64,000 nt of DNA, taken from Massilia endophytica (GTDB lineage Bacteria > Pseudomonadota > Gammaproteobacteria > Burkholderiales > Burkholderiaceae_D). The notes beneath the pieces are model-generated. The model was given only the letters and a program-made list of their open reading frames with translations. It had not been told where the DNA came from and ran no database searches. The translations under genes and the position numbers were made by a program. Of the stretch, positions 1 through 9,131 are shown one piece after another. The DNA lies in NCBI RefSeq assembly GCF_021165955.1, contig NZ_CP088952.1, positions 310,001 through 374,000 on the forward strand, in the 5' to 3' direction. Position 1 is the first letter of the stretch. Each line of letters opens with the position of its first letter.

Positions 1-801
1 CTGTTCAACCGCCAAGCCTTCGTGGGCCTGCGTTCGAAAACCGCCGGCACCCTGACCCTGGGCCGCCAGTACACCCCGTGGTACAACGCCTTCGCGCAAG
101 TGGGCGACCCCTTCGCCGCCGGCCTGGCCGGTTCGGCCAAGAACCTGTTCCCGACCACCGGCGCCAACGTGCGCAACAGCAATGCCGTCGTGTACCAGAC
201 TCCTGTGTACAACGGCCTGAGCGGTGAAGTCTTCTACGGTTTCGGCGAGCAAGCTGAAGCGTCGGCTGGCCGCCAGCTGGGCGCAGCCGTGGCCTACGCC
301 AACGGCCCGCTGAACGTGCGTCTGGCCTACAACAACCGCAACAACGACACCGCGACCGGCCTGGCTCCAGTGGTGAACCGCGGCATCGGCCACAACAGCC
401 TGCTGGCTGTGAACTACGACTTCCAGGTTGCCAAAGCCTTCTTCATGTACGGCAGCAACAAGGGCCTGAACAGCGTCGCTTACCCGAACGCCACCGCCTA
501 CACCGCCACCGCCGTGGCGCCGTCGACCGACACCCGCAACGCCCTGATCGGCGCGACCGTGCCGGTGGGCGCAGCAGGCAACTTCATCGCCTCCTACGCT
601 ACCGTGGACGACAAGCAGTTCAACCGCGACGCGCACCAGTGGGCACTGGGCTACACCCACGGCCTGTCCAAGCGCACCACCGCGTATCTGTCGTACGGCA
701 AGATCAACAACAAGAACGGCGCCAGCTACACCGTTGGTAACAACGCTGAAGCCGGTTCCGGCGACTCCGCTTTCAACGTCGGCGTACGCCACACGTTCTA
801 A
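1..801 (+). CDS. Gram-negative general porin, C-terminal part (5' end outside window)
   Basis: The reading frame is open from base 1, so the gene starts upstream. About 266 residues of a trimeric outer-membrane beta-barrel porin (Porin_4/OmpC-like family of betaproteobacteria) are visible. They show alternating aromatic and polar strand patterns (for example GEVFYGFGEQAE, GQWALGYTH-like strands) and end in the Phe-terminated strand FNVGVRHTF. That terminal Phe is the BAM-recognition signature of outer-membrane proteins. The role is passive diffusion of small hydrophilic solutes across the outer membrane. A strong intrinsic terminator follows 17 bases after the stop, so this is the end of its transcript. 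Confidence 0.9.
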   Translation: MFNRQAFVGLRSKTAGTLTLGRQYTPWYNAFAQVGDPFAAGLAGSAKNLFPTTGANVRNSNAVVYQTPVYNGLSGEVFYGFGEQAEASAGRQLGAAVAYANGPLNVRLAYNNRNNDTATGLAPVVNRGIGHNSLLAVNYDFQVAKAFFMYGSNKGLNSVAYPNATAYTATAVAPSTDTRNALIGATVPVGAAGNFIASYATVDDKQFNRDAHQWALGYTHGLSKRTTAYLSYGKINNKNGASYTVGNNAEAGSGDSAFNVGVRHTF

Positions 802-817
802 GCTTCATCGCTGCCTG

Positions 818-850
818 AAACCGGCTGCCTCGTGCAGCCGGTTTTTTTTT
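818..850 (+). terminator. Rho-independent terminator of the porin gene
   Basis: The stem AACCGGCTGC / GCAGCCGGTT has a 5-base loop (CTCGT) and is followed by a run of T to position 850. It lies immediately after the porin stop codon. Confidence 0.9.
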
Positions 851-874
851 GTCCCGCCGCGTTAGAATGGGCGC

Positions 875-1456
875 ATGAAAACAAGAACCCGCCTGAGTCT
901 CGCGCTGCTGATCGCCTCCTGCGCCGCCATCGCCGCGGCCGTGGCCGGCCCGCGCAGCAAGCCCGCGTCCGCGCCTGCCGCAAAAGGCATTCCCCGCTAC
1001 GGCATGATGGTCTATTCGGACCTGTGCGTGAACCCGGCCACGGGCGATTTCGGCGGCCAGCGCATCACGCTGCAGCGGTTCTCGGAAGTGGATACGGTGA
1101 TCTACGAGTTCACGGCTGGCGCTCTGAGCTGGCCTCTGGTGGCGAACGACGTCAACATCGACCCGCGCGGCAAGATGATGTACTTCACGGTGGAGGTGCC
1201 GGAGGAAGGCGAGCGCACCATCAGCGGCAAGTTCTCGGCCGATGGCGAAACCCTCACGCTGGAAGGCGGCTACTGCGCAGACCAGCAGCAGCCCATGACG
1301 CTGACGCGGGTGCAGGACTTCGGCGCCAAGCCCAAGGCCTGCAAGGCCTGTCCGCCCGCAAAGCCGGGCAAGAGCAAGCCTGCCGACGAAGAAACGCCCG
1401 CTCCCGAGAAAACGCCCGCACCCAAGTGGGAGCCGGCGCCGCCGATGCAGGGCTAG
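875..1456 (+). CDS. Small exported protein of unknown function
   Basis: This 193-residue protein has an N-terminal signal peptide: basic MKTRTR, a hydrophobic LALLIASCAAIAAAVAG core and a likely cleavage near residue 25. The central domain (about residues 40-145) has a few Cys residues and a beta-rich look. The last 40 residues are a Lys/Pro/Glu-rich low-complexity tail (CPPAKPGKSKPADEETPAP). I do not recognise a family. It is convergent with the next gene, overlapping it by 4 bases at the stop codons. Function is unknown; periplasmic location is inferred from the signal peptide. Confidence 0.7.
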   Translation: MKTRTRLSLALLIASCAAIAAAVAGPRSKPASAPAAKGIPRYGMMVYSDLCVNPATGDFGGQRITLQRFSEVDTVIYEFTAGALSWPLVANDVNIDPRGKMMYFTVEVPEEGERTISGKFSADGETLTLEGGYCADQQQPMTLTRVQDFGAKPKACKACPPAKPGKSKPADEETPAPEKTPAPKWEPAPPMQG

Positions 1457-3150
1457 TGTTTCTGCGCTTCCGCGTTCTTGCGGATGGTTTCGAGCGTGGC
1501 GCCCGGCGTGATCAGGTTGCCGTCGTAGCGCAGCTCGATCAGCGCGGGCAGGCTCTGTTCGCGCGTGTGCTTCAGGGCGCGCTCCAGCGCGGGCGCGAAG
1601 TCCGCGGTCTTCTCCACCACTTCACCATGCGCGCCGCAGGCCTGTGCCAGTTGCGCGAAGTCCGGATTCGCCAGTGTGGTGCCGGATACGCGGCCCGGGT
1701 ACTCGCGCTCCTGGTGCATGCGGATGGTGCCGAACATCTGGTTGTTGAAGACGATGATGATCACGCCTGCCTTGTACTGCACGGCGGTGGCCAGCTCCTG
1801 GCCGTTCATCATGTACTCGCCGTCGCCCGCGAACGTGATCACGGTGCGCTGCGGATCGATGATCTTGGCCGCGACGCCGGACGGCACGCTATAGCCCATG
1901 GCGCCGCTGGTGGGCGCGAGCTGCGTGCGCATGGCGCCGTAGCGGTGGAAGCGGTGCGCCCAGGTGGCGTAATTGCCCGCGCCGTTGGTGATGATGGTGT
2001 CGTGCGGCGCGAGGCGGTCGATCTCCTGCACCACCTGCCACAGGTCCAGCGGCGCCTTCCCGTCCTGGAAGATGGCAGGCTTCTGCTGCCAGGCCGCCAG
2101 TTCCGCACGCGCCTCCTCCACGGTATGGCGCCAGGCCGAGGCATCCACCGGCTCCATCGCCGCCAGCATCGACGCCGCCTGCGGCATGCCGCTCACGATC
2201 ATCATCTCGGCCTGATACACGCTGCCCAGTTCCTCGGCATCCGCATGGAAGTGCACCAGGCGCTGGCGCGGCACGGGCGATTCGATGATGGAATAGCCGC
2301 TGGTGGTCATCTCGCCCAGGCGCGGGCCGATCGCAATCAGCAGGTCCGCATCGCGCACGCGGGCGGCCAGCTTGGGATTGATGCCGATGCCCACGTCGCC
2401 AACATAGTGCGGATGATCGTTGTCCATCAGGTCCTGGAAGCGGAAAGCGCAGGACACGGGCAGGGAGTTCGCCTCGGCGAAACGCTGCAGGTCGGCGCAG
2501 GCCTGCGCATTCCAGCCGCTGCCGCCGAGCAGCAGCAGCGGGCGCCTGGCTTCGGCCAGCATCGTGCGCAGCTGCGCGATTTGGGCGGCCGATGGGGAGG
2601 CCTGCACCGGCTGGTAGCGGCGCGTATCGGCCACTTCGGCCTTGCGCACCAGCATATCCTCGGGCAGGGCAAGAACGACGGGGCCCTGGCGGCCGCTGGT
2701 GGCAATCTGGAAAGCGCGGGCGATGTATTCAGGCACGCGGTCGGCGCGGTCGATCTGCGCGACCCACTTTGCCATCTGGCCGAACATGCGGCGGTAGTCC
2801 ACCTCCTGGAAGGCCTCGCGGTCCATGAAATCGCCGCCCACCTGGCCGATGAAGAGGATCATGGGCGTCGAATCCTGAAAGGCCGTATGCACACCGATGG
2901 AGGCGTTGGTCGCGCCGGGGCCGCGGGTGACGAAGCAGATGCCCGGCTTGCCGGTCATCTTGCCGTAGGCGTCGGCCATGAAAGCGGCGCCGCCCTCCTG
3001 GCGGTTGATGACGAAGCGGATGCCCGAATCGTGCAGCGCATCGAGCACGTCCAGATAGCTCTCGCCCGGCACGCCGAAAGCGGTATCGACGCCGTGGACT
3101 TTCAGTGCATCGACCAGGATCTGGCCGCCGGAACGGGAAGGATGCGTCAT
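1453..3150 (-). CDS. Thiamine diphosphate-dependent enzyme, acetolactate synthase large-subunit-like
   Basis: The protein has 565 residues with the three-domain ThDP decarboxylase/synthase plan. The N-terminal Pyr domain carries the cofactor-activating Glu in INRQEGGAAFMADAYG. A central domain of Rossmann type follows. The C-terminal PP domain has the metal/ThDP motif GDGEYMMNG...FNN. The start at 3150 is chosen because it gives MTHPSRSGGQIL and is preceded by a purine-rich GAGGCGAG; a longer frame would run into the RNase P RNA. It stands alone without a regulatory small subunit (ilvH), so catabolic acetolactate synthase or another 2-oxoacid-processing member of the family is as likely as valine/isoleucine synthesis. 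Confidence 0.8.
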   Translation of the reverse strand: MTHPSRSGGQILVDALKVHGVDTAFGVPGESYLDVLDALHDSGIRFVINRQEGGAAFMADAYGKMTGKPGICFVTRGPGATNASIGVHTAFQDSTPMILFIGQVGGDFMDREAFQEVDYRRMFGQMAKWVAQIDRADRVPEYIARAFQIATSGRQGPVVLALPEDMLVRKAEVADTRRYQPVQASPSAAQIAQLRTMLAEARRPLLLLGGSGWNAQACADLQRFAEANSLPVSCAFRFQDLMDNDHPHYVGDVGIGINPKLAARVRDADLLIAIGPRLGEMTTSGYSIIESPVPRQRLVHFHADAEELGSVYQAEMMIVSGMPQAASMLAAMEPVDASAWRHTVEEARAELAAWQQKPAIFQDGKAPLDLWQVVQEIDRLAPHDTIITNGAGNYATWAHRFHRYGAMRTQLAPTSGAMGYSVPSGVAAKIIDPQRTVITFAGDGEYMMNGQELATAVQYKAGVIIIVFNNQMFGTIRMHQEREYPGRVSGTTLANPDFAQLAQACGAHGEVVEKTADFAPALERALKHTREQSLPALIELRYDGNLITPGATLETIRKNAEAQKH

Positions 3151-3269
3151 GGAACTCGCCTCGCGATAAAAAGTTGATCCCGGCATTCTAGACCTCCCCC
3201 CGCCGCCCGGCTTTCCAAATGGCGACACCATTTTCCGTTTTCCCCACAGGGTGAGCCATGCGCTTGCGG

Positions 3270-3275
3270 TACAAT
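3270..3275 (+). promoter_or_regulatory. Candidate -10 element for rnpB
   Basis: TACAAT lies 7 bases before the inferred 5' end of RNase P RNA, the right distance for a sigma-70 -10 box. I see no convincing -35 at 16-18 bp spacing, so the call rests on position. Confidence 0.4.
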
Positions 3276-3282
3276 AACGCCT

Positions 3283-3620
3283 GATGCAAGCCAGACAGCC
3301 GCTGGCTGCCGCAGCAATGCGGTGGCGGGAGGAAGGTCCGGACTCCATAGAGCGGGGTGACGGTTAACGGCCGTCCGCTGAAAGCCCTCGGGTATAAGGC
3401 GAGGAATAGGGCCACAGAGACGAGCGTATTAAGTTACGGTGAAACGCGGTAACCTCCACCTGGTGCAATTTCAAATAGGCACGCGATGATGCTGCTCGCG
3501 GAGCGTGCGGGTAGAAAGCTTGAGCGCCGGAGTAATCCGGCGCCTAGAGGAATGGCTGTCATAGCGACGTCCGCAAGGACTGCGCCGTAACAGAATCCGG
3601 CCTATCGGCTTGCTTCAACT
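3283..3620 (+). ncRNA. rnpB: RNase P RNA, bacterial class A
   Basis: This is the catalytic RNA of tRNA 5'-end processing. The universally conserved blocks are visible: GAGGAAGGTCCGGACTCC near the 5' end, the GTGAAACGCGGTAACCTCCA segment in the middle, and ACAGAATCCGGCCTATCGG near the 3' end. The outer helix P1 is formed by GATGCAAGCC at 3283 and GGCTTGC at about 3608-3614. The length of about 338 nt fits a class A RNA. No poly-T terminator follows, and glpK begins 23 bases downstream. Confidence 0.95.
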
Positions 3621-3643
3621 TATTCCTTTCTTCGGATTCGCCG

Positions 3644-5137
<1,494 letters not shown>

Positions 5138-5677
5138 GCCCACTCGCGGCTGCGTATAATGGCGCTTGTGCACCGCGCCAGGGCCTTGAATTTGTCTATA
5201 CAACTTGTTTCCTCAGAGCATGCTCGCTGCTGAATTTCTGGGCAGTCCAGAGCTGGTTTCACCAGTGAAACCCTTCCGATGCCCGCCTGTTTCGGGCGAT
5301 CCCGGCGATTCTTCCCCTTGTTGTGGCCGCACGACGCCGTTGTTGTCAACTGGCAACCTTATGTATTTGTTCTAATTTTGTTTGTACCAATTTTGTCTCG
5401 CCTGACACCATTGCGCAGATGAGATTGCACTTTCAGTATCCCGCCTAAGTATCTAATTTCTCGACAGATTTTCACTTGAGGACGCTTCAACGAAGCGCGC
5501 TAAGTCCTTAATTTCATTAGCAAAAACCGGATTTTTCCAATTGGAAATCGCTTGACCGCCCGTTTTGCTTACTCTAAAGTGGGTATCTGTGTGAAAAAGT
5601 GTAGTTTTGTGGGATTTTTTGGCGAGCAACGCGCTGCACAAAATGACGGACAAATTTAAGGACTAGAGAGAAAAGCC
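5138..5677. other. Intergenic region before the dcw cluster; no gene seen
   Basis: These 540 bases are clearly lower in GC than the flanking genes. I find no credible coding region or tRNA. A TATAAT at 5155-5160 with TTGAGC 15 bp upstream overlaps the glpK stop and is a possible promoter, which would give a long leader. The distal part carries the MraZ-type direct repeats, annotated separately. Confidence 0.6.
5576..5615 (+). promoter_or_regulatory. MraZ-type operator: four direct repeats with exact 10-bp period
   Basis: GTGGG, GTGTG, GTGTA and GTGGG begin at 5579, 5589, 5599 and 5609, two of them preceded by AA or AAA. MraZ regulators of other bacteria bind tandem short G/T repeats spaced one helical turn apart upstream of their own gene. 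The array lies about 65 bp before the mraZ start, so autoregulation of the whole division cluster is the natural reading. Confidence 0.75.
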
Positions 5678-6106
5678 GTGTTCCAGGGCGCTTCCGCGAT
5701 CACTCTCGATGCGAAAGGCAGGATGTCGATTCCCGCCAAGCATCGTGACGCACTGATGATTCAGTGCGAGGGACGCCTTACGCTCACGAAACATCCGGAC
5801 GGCTGCCTCCTCATGTATCCCCGCCACGTCTGGGAAGCCAAGCGCGACCAGATCGCCGCCTGGCCCATGTCCGCCCGCGGCTGGCAGCGCATCCTGCTGG
5901 GCAATGCGAGCGACGTCGAAATGGATTCGGCAGGCCGCATCCTGGTCGCGCCCGAGCTGCGCGATGCGGTGGGCCTGGGCCGCGAGGTCGTCCTCTCCGG
6001 CATGCTGACCCACTTCGAAATCTGGGATCCGGCCAAGCGCGCCGAAAACGAGCAAGCCACCATCGACGTCGGCATGCCCGACACCCTGTCCGATTTCTCC
6101 TTCTGA
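5678..6106 (+). CDS. mraZ: Transcriptional regulator MraZ
   Basis: This 142-residue AbrB-like double-SpoVT protein contains two copies of the family fold: FQGASAITLDAKGRMSIPAKHR at the N terminus (residues 1-22) and the second DSAGRILVAPELR half. MraZ forms a ring-shaped oligomer that binds tandem repeats in its own promoter and represses the dcw operon. The start is GTG at 5678, which gives the canonical MFQGAS N terminus. It heads the operon, with rsmH starting 9 bases after its stop. Confidence 0.95.
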   Translation: MFQGASAITLDAKGRMSIPAKHRDALMIQCEGRLTLTKHPDGCLLMYPRHVWEAKRDQIAAWPMSARGWQRILLGNASDVEMDSAGRILVAPELRDAVGLGREVVLSGMLTHFEIWDPAKRAENEQATIDVGMPDTLSDFSF

Positions 6107-6115
6107 GGCCCGCCG

Positions 6116-7081
6116 ATGACAACGACAGCGGTGCCCGAATATCAGCATCAAACGGTGCTGCTAGATGAAGCGGTGAATGCGCTCGACCTGCAGGGCGAGC
6201 GCGCCCATGGCATCTACGTGGACGGCACTTTCGGCCGGGGCGGCCATAGCCGCCTGATTCTCTCGAAGCTCGGCGCCAACGCGCGCCTGATCGCCTTCGA
6301 CAAGGACCCCCAGGCCATCGCCACCGCGGAACAGATCAAGGACCAGCGCTTCACGATCGTGCATGACAGCTTCGCCACGATGGCGTCCGCCCTCGCCGAA
6401 CGCGGTATCGGCGCGGTGGACGGCATCCTGCTGGACCTTGGCATCTCCTCGCCGCAGGTGGACGATGCGGCGCGCGGCTTCAGTTTCCGTAACGATGGTC
6501 CGCTCGACATGCGCATGGATACCACGCGCGGCATTTCGGCGGCGGAATGGCTCGCCACAGAAACCGAACAGACACTGGAAAAGGTGATAAAGGAATATGG
6601 GGAAGAACGGTTTGCTTTTCAGATTGCAAAGGCGATTGTTGCTCGCAGGGCAGTCGAGCCAATTTCAAGCACACGACAGCTTGCCGGCATCGTGGCAGGC
6701 GCGGTCAAAACCCGGGAGAAGGGCAAGGACCCGGCCACTCGGACCTTTCAGGCTATCCGGATTTTCGTCAATAAAGAGCTTGAAGATCTCGAAGCAGGTC
6801 TGAAGCAGGCGTTCGACGCGCTGGCGCCGGGCGGCATCATGGCCGTTATCAGCTTCCATTCGCTGGAAGACCGCATGGTGAAGCGCTTCTTCGCCGAGCG
6901 CGCGAACGTGAAGCAGCCGGACCGCCGCCTGCCTATCCGCGCCGTTGACCTGCCGCAGCCGGAAATGAAGCTGCTGGCCAAGATCAAGCCTTCGGACGCC
7001 GAAGTGAACGCCAATCCCCGCGCCCGCTCCGCCGTCATGCGCGTGGCGCAGCGCCTTGCTCCGAAAGGGGCGCTGCAATGA
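6116..7081 (+). CDS. rsmH: 16S rRNA (cytosine(1402)-N(4))-methyltransferase
   Basis: This is a SAM-dependent methyltransferase of 321 residues (formerly MraW) that modifies C1402 in the ribosomal P site. Visible motifs are the N-terminal HQTVLLDEAVNAL, the SAM-binding YVDGTFGRGGHS, DGILLDLGISSPQ and the C-terminal ISFHSLEDRMVKRFF. It overlaps ftsL by 4 bases. Between about 6545 and 6800 the codons turn AT-rich and rare (ATA, ACA, TCA, CGA, AGG, GGG), unlike either flank, although the protein stays conserved. Confidence 0.95.
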   Translation: MTTTAVPEYQHQTVLLDEAVNALDLQGERAHGIYVDGTFGRGGHSRLILSKLGANARLIAFDKDPQAIATAEQIKDQRFTIVHDSFATMASALAERGIGAVDGILLDLGISSPQVDDAARGFSFRNDGPLDMRMDTTRGISAAEWLATETEQTLEKVIKEYGEERFAFQIAKAIVARRAVEPISSTRQLAGIVAGAVKTREKGKDPATRTFQAIRIFVNKELEDLEAGLKQAFDALAPGGIMAVISFHSLEDRMVKRFFAERANVKQPDRRLPIRAVDLPQPEMKLLAKIKPSDAEVNANPRARSAVMRVAQRLAPKGALQ

Positions 7082-7350
7082 GCGGCAAGCTGAATATCGT
7101 GCTGGCCGCGCTGCTGGTGCTGTGCGCGCTCTCGCTGGTGAAGTCGCAGTACCAGGCGCGCCACCTCTTTATTGAACTGGAGCGCACCCAGAGCCAGGCC
7201 CGCCAGCTGGATATCGAATGGGCCCAGCTGCAGCTGGACCAGTCCACCCTCGGCAAGCACGCGCGCATCGAGGAGATCGCGCGCCGCGACCTGAACATGA
7301 CGCAGCTCACCCCTGCGCGTACGCAGTACCTGACGGAAGGCGAGAAATAA
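7078..7350 (+). CDS. ftsL: Cell division protein FtsL
   Basis: This 90-residue bitopic membrane protein has a short cytoplasmic N terminus, one transmembrane helix (IVLAALLVLCALSLV) and a periplasmic coiled-coil (FIELERTQSQARQLDIEW...). It works with FtsB and FtsQ to activate FtsWI at the septum. Size, position between rsmH and ftsI and the 1-4 base overlaps on both sides all support the call. Confidence 0.9.
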   Translation: MSGKLNIVLAALLVLCALSLVKSQYQARHLFIELERTQSQARQLDIEWAQLQLDQSTLGKHARIEEIARRDLNMTQLTPARTQYLTEGEK

Positions 7351-9131
7351 TGCGCGCCACCAGTGCATCGAGCAGCTCCCGCGTTGCGGCTTCGAAGGGC
7401 GTGTCCTTCTCGAAGAGCCCCGTGCTGGCCGTTCGCCTGCCGACCTGGCGCTCGCGCGTGGTGCTCTTCGTGCTGTTCGCCGCCTTCGCCGCGCTCGCGG
7501 GCCGCGCCTTGTGGCTGCAAGGGCTGTCCACCCAGTTCCTGCAGAAGCAGGGCGAAATCCGCTACGCGCGCACCATCGAGCTGCCCGCAACGCGCGGCAA
7601 GATCACGGACCGCAACGGCCAGGTGCTCGCGTCCTCCATTCCCGTGAAGGCCATCTGGGCGATTCCGGACGACGTGCTGCAGGCGCCCGCGGAGAAGATC
7701 CGCGCGCTGGCGCGCCTGCTGGAGATGAGCGAGGCCGAGCTGCGCAAGAAGCTCGACTCGGACCGCAACTTCGTCTACCTGAAACGCCAGGTGGAGCAGG
7801 ATGTGGCCGACAAGATCCTGGCGCTGAAGATCGACGGCATCGACACCCGCAAGGAATACAAGCGCTTCTATCCGCAAGGCGAAGTGATGACCCACGTGGT
7901 GGGCTTCACCAATGTGGAAGACGTTGGCCAGGAAAGCATGGAGCTGGCGCAGCAGAAAACCCTGGTCGGCACGCCGGGCTCGCGCCGCGTCATCAAGGAC
8001 CGCCTGGGCCGCATCGTGGAAGACATCGGCGCCAAGCACGAGCCGCACGACGGCAAGGACCTGGTGCTCTCCGTCGATTCCAAGATCCAGTACATCGCCT
8101 TCACCCAGCTGAAGGGCGCCGTCGAGAAGTTCAAGGCCAAGGCGGGAGCCGCCGTGGTGCTGGACGTGCACACGGGGGAAGTGCTGGCGCTGGCCAACTA
8201 TCCCAGCTACGACCCGAACGACCGCCGCGCGCTCACCGGCGCCCAGCTGCGTAACCGCGTCATGACGGACTCCTTCGAGCCCGGCTCCACGCTCAAGCCG
8301 ATTACCGTGGCGCTGGCGCTGGATACCGGCCGCGTCAAGCCGTCCACCCTGATCGACACGGGGAACGGCAAGCTCACCATCTTCGACCGCACCATCAGCG
8401 ATACCAAGCCGCACGGCGTGATCGACGTGCACCACATTATCGAAACCTCGTCCAATATCGGCACCTCGAAGATCGCGCTCAGCATGCCGTCGCAGGAAAT
8501 GTGGGAGATGTTCACGAAGGTCGGCTTTGGCCAGCAGCCCAAGTGGGGCTTCCCCGGCGCCGTGGCGGGCCGCGTGCGTCCCTACAAGTCCTGGCGTCCG
8601 GTGGAACAGGCGACCATGAGCTACGGTAACGGCATCTCGGTTTCGCTGATCCAGCTCGCCCGTTCCTACATGATGTTCGCCCGTAACGGCGACACGATTC
8701 CGCTCAGCTTCCAGAAAGTGAACGAGCTGCCCGCTGGCCAGCAGATCATCAAGCCCCAGACGGCGCGCGACATGCGCGAAATGCTGGAGTCCGTGGTGTC
8801 CGGCAAGGATGGCACGGCCAAGCAGGCGCAGATTCCGGGCTACCGCGTGGGCGGCAAGACGGGCACCGCGTATAAGGTCGAGAATGGCCGCTACGCCATT
8901 CCCCGCAAGTACATCGGTTCCTTCGTCGGCATGGTGCCGATGTCGAACCCGCGCTTCATCATCGCCGTCATGATCGACGAGCCGACCCAGGGCGGCCACT
9001 TCGGCGGCCAGGTCGCCGCGCCCACTTTTGCCAAGGTCGCAGAGAACGCTCTGCGCGCCATGAACGTGCCTCCCGATTCGTCCGTGACCGAAATCGTGAT
9101 TCCGACCGATACCGGACCGGAGGCCATGTAA
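7350..9131 (+). CDS. ftsI: Septal peptidoglycan transpeptidase FtsI (PBP3)
   Basis: The enzyme has 593 residues. After a cytoplasmic tail of about 40 residues comes the single membrane anchor (VVLFVLFAAFAALAG), a dimerisation domain, and the transpeptidase domain with the serine motif SFEPGSTLKP, the SSN triad (TSSNIGTS) and KTGT (GGKTGTAYK). It crosslinks septal peptidoglycan as partner of FtsW. The ATG at 7350 overlaps the ftsL stop by one base. Confidence 0.95.
   Translation: MRATSASSSSRVAASKGVSFSKSPVLAVRLPTWRSRVVLFVLFAAFAALAGRALWLQGLSTQFLQKQGEIRYARTIELPATRGKITDRNGQVLASSIPVKAIWAIPDDVLQAPAEKIRALARLLEMSEAELRKKLDSDRNFVYLKRQVEQDVADKILALKIDGIDTRKEYKRFYPQGEVMTHVVGFTNVEDVGQESMELAQQKTLVGTPGSRRVIKDRLGRIVEDIGAKHEPHDGKDLVLSVDSKIQYIAFTQLKGAVEKFKAKAGAAVVLDVHTGEVLALANYPSYDPNDRRALTGAQLRNRVMTDSFEPGSTLKPITVALALDTGRVKPSTLIDTGNGKLTIFDRTISDTKPHGVIDVHHIIETSSNIGTSKIALSMPSQEMWEMFTKVGFGQQPKWGFPGAVAGRVRPYKSWRPVEQATMSYGNGISVSLIQLARSYMMFARNGDTIPLSFQKVNELPAGQQIIKPQTARDMREMLESVVSGKDGTAKQAQIPGYRVGGKTGTAYKVENGRYAIPRKYIGSFVGMVPMSNPRFIIAVMIDEPTQGGHFGGQVAAPTFAKVAENALRAMNVPPDSSVTEIVIPTDTGPEAM

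Noticed and set aside
3151..3348. N-terminal extension of the ThDP enzyme
   Set aside because: It would overlap the RNase P RNA gene and adds a sequence unlike the family; the internal ATG at 3150 has a ribosome-binding site and a normal N terminus.
5453..5653. 66-codon minus-strand frame before mraZ
   Set aside because: It crosses the MraZ operator repeats and has no supporting start signal or family resemblance.
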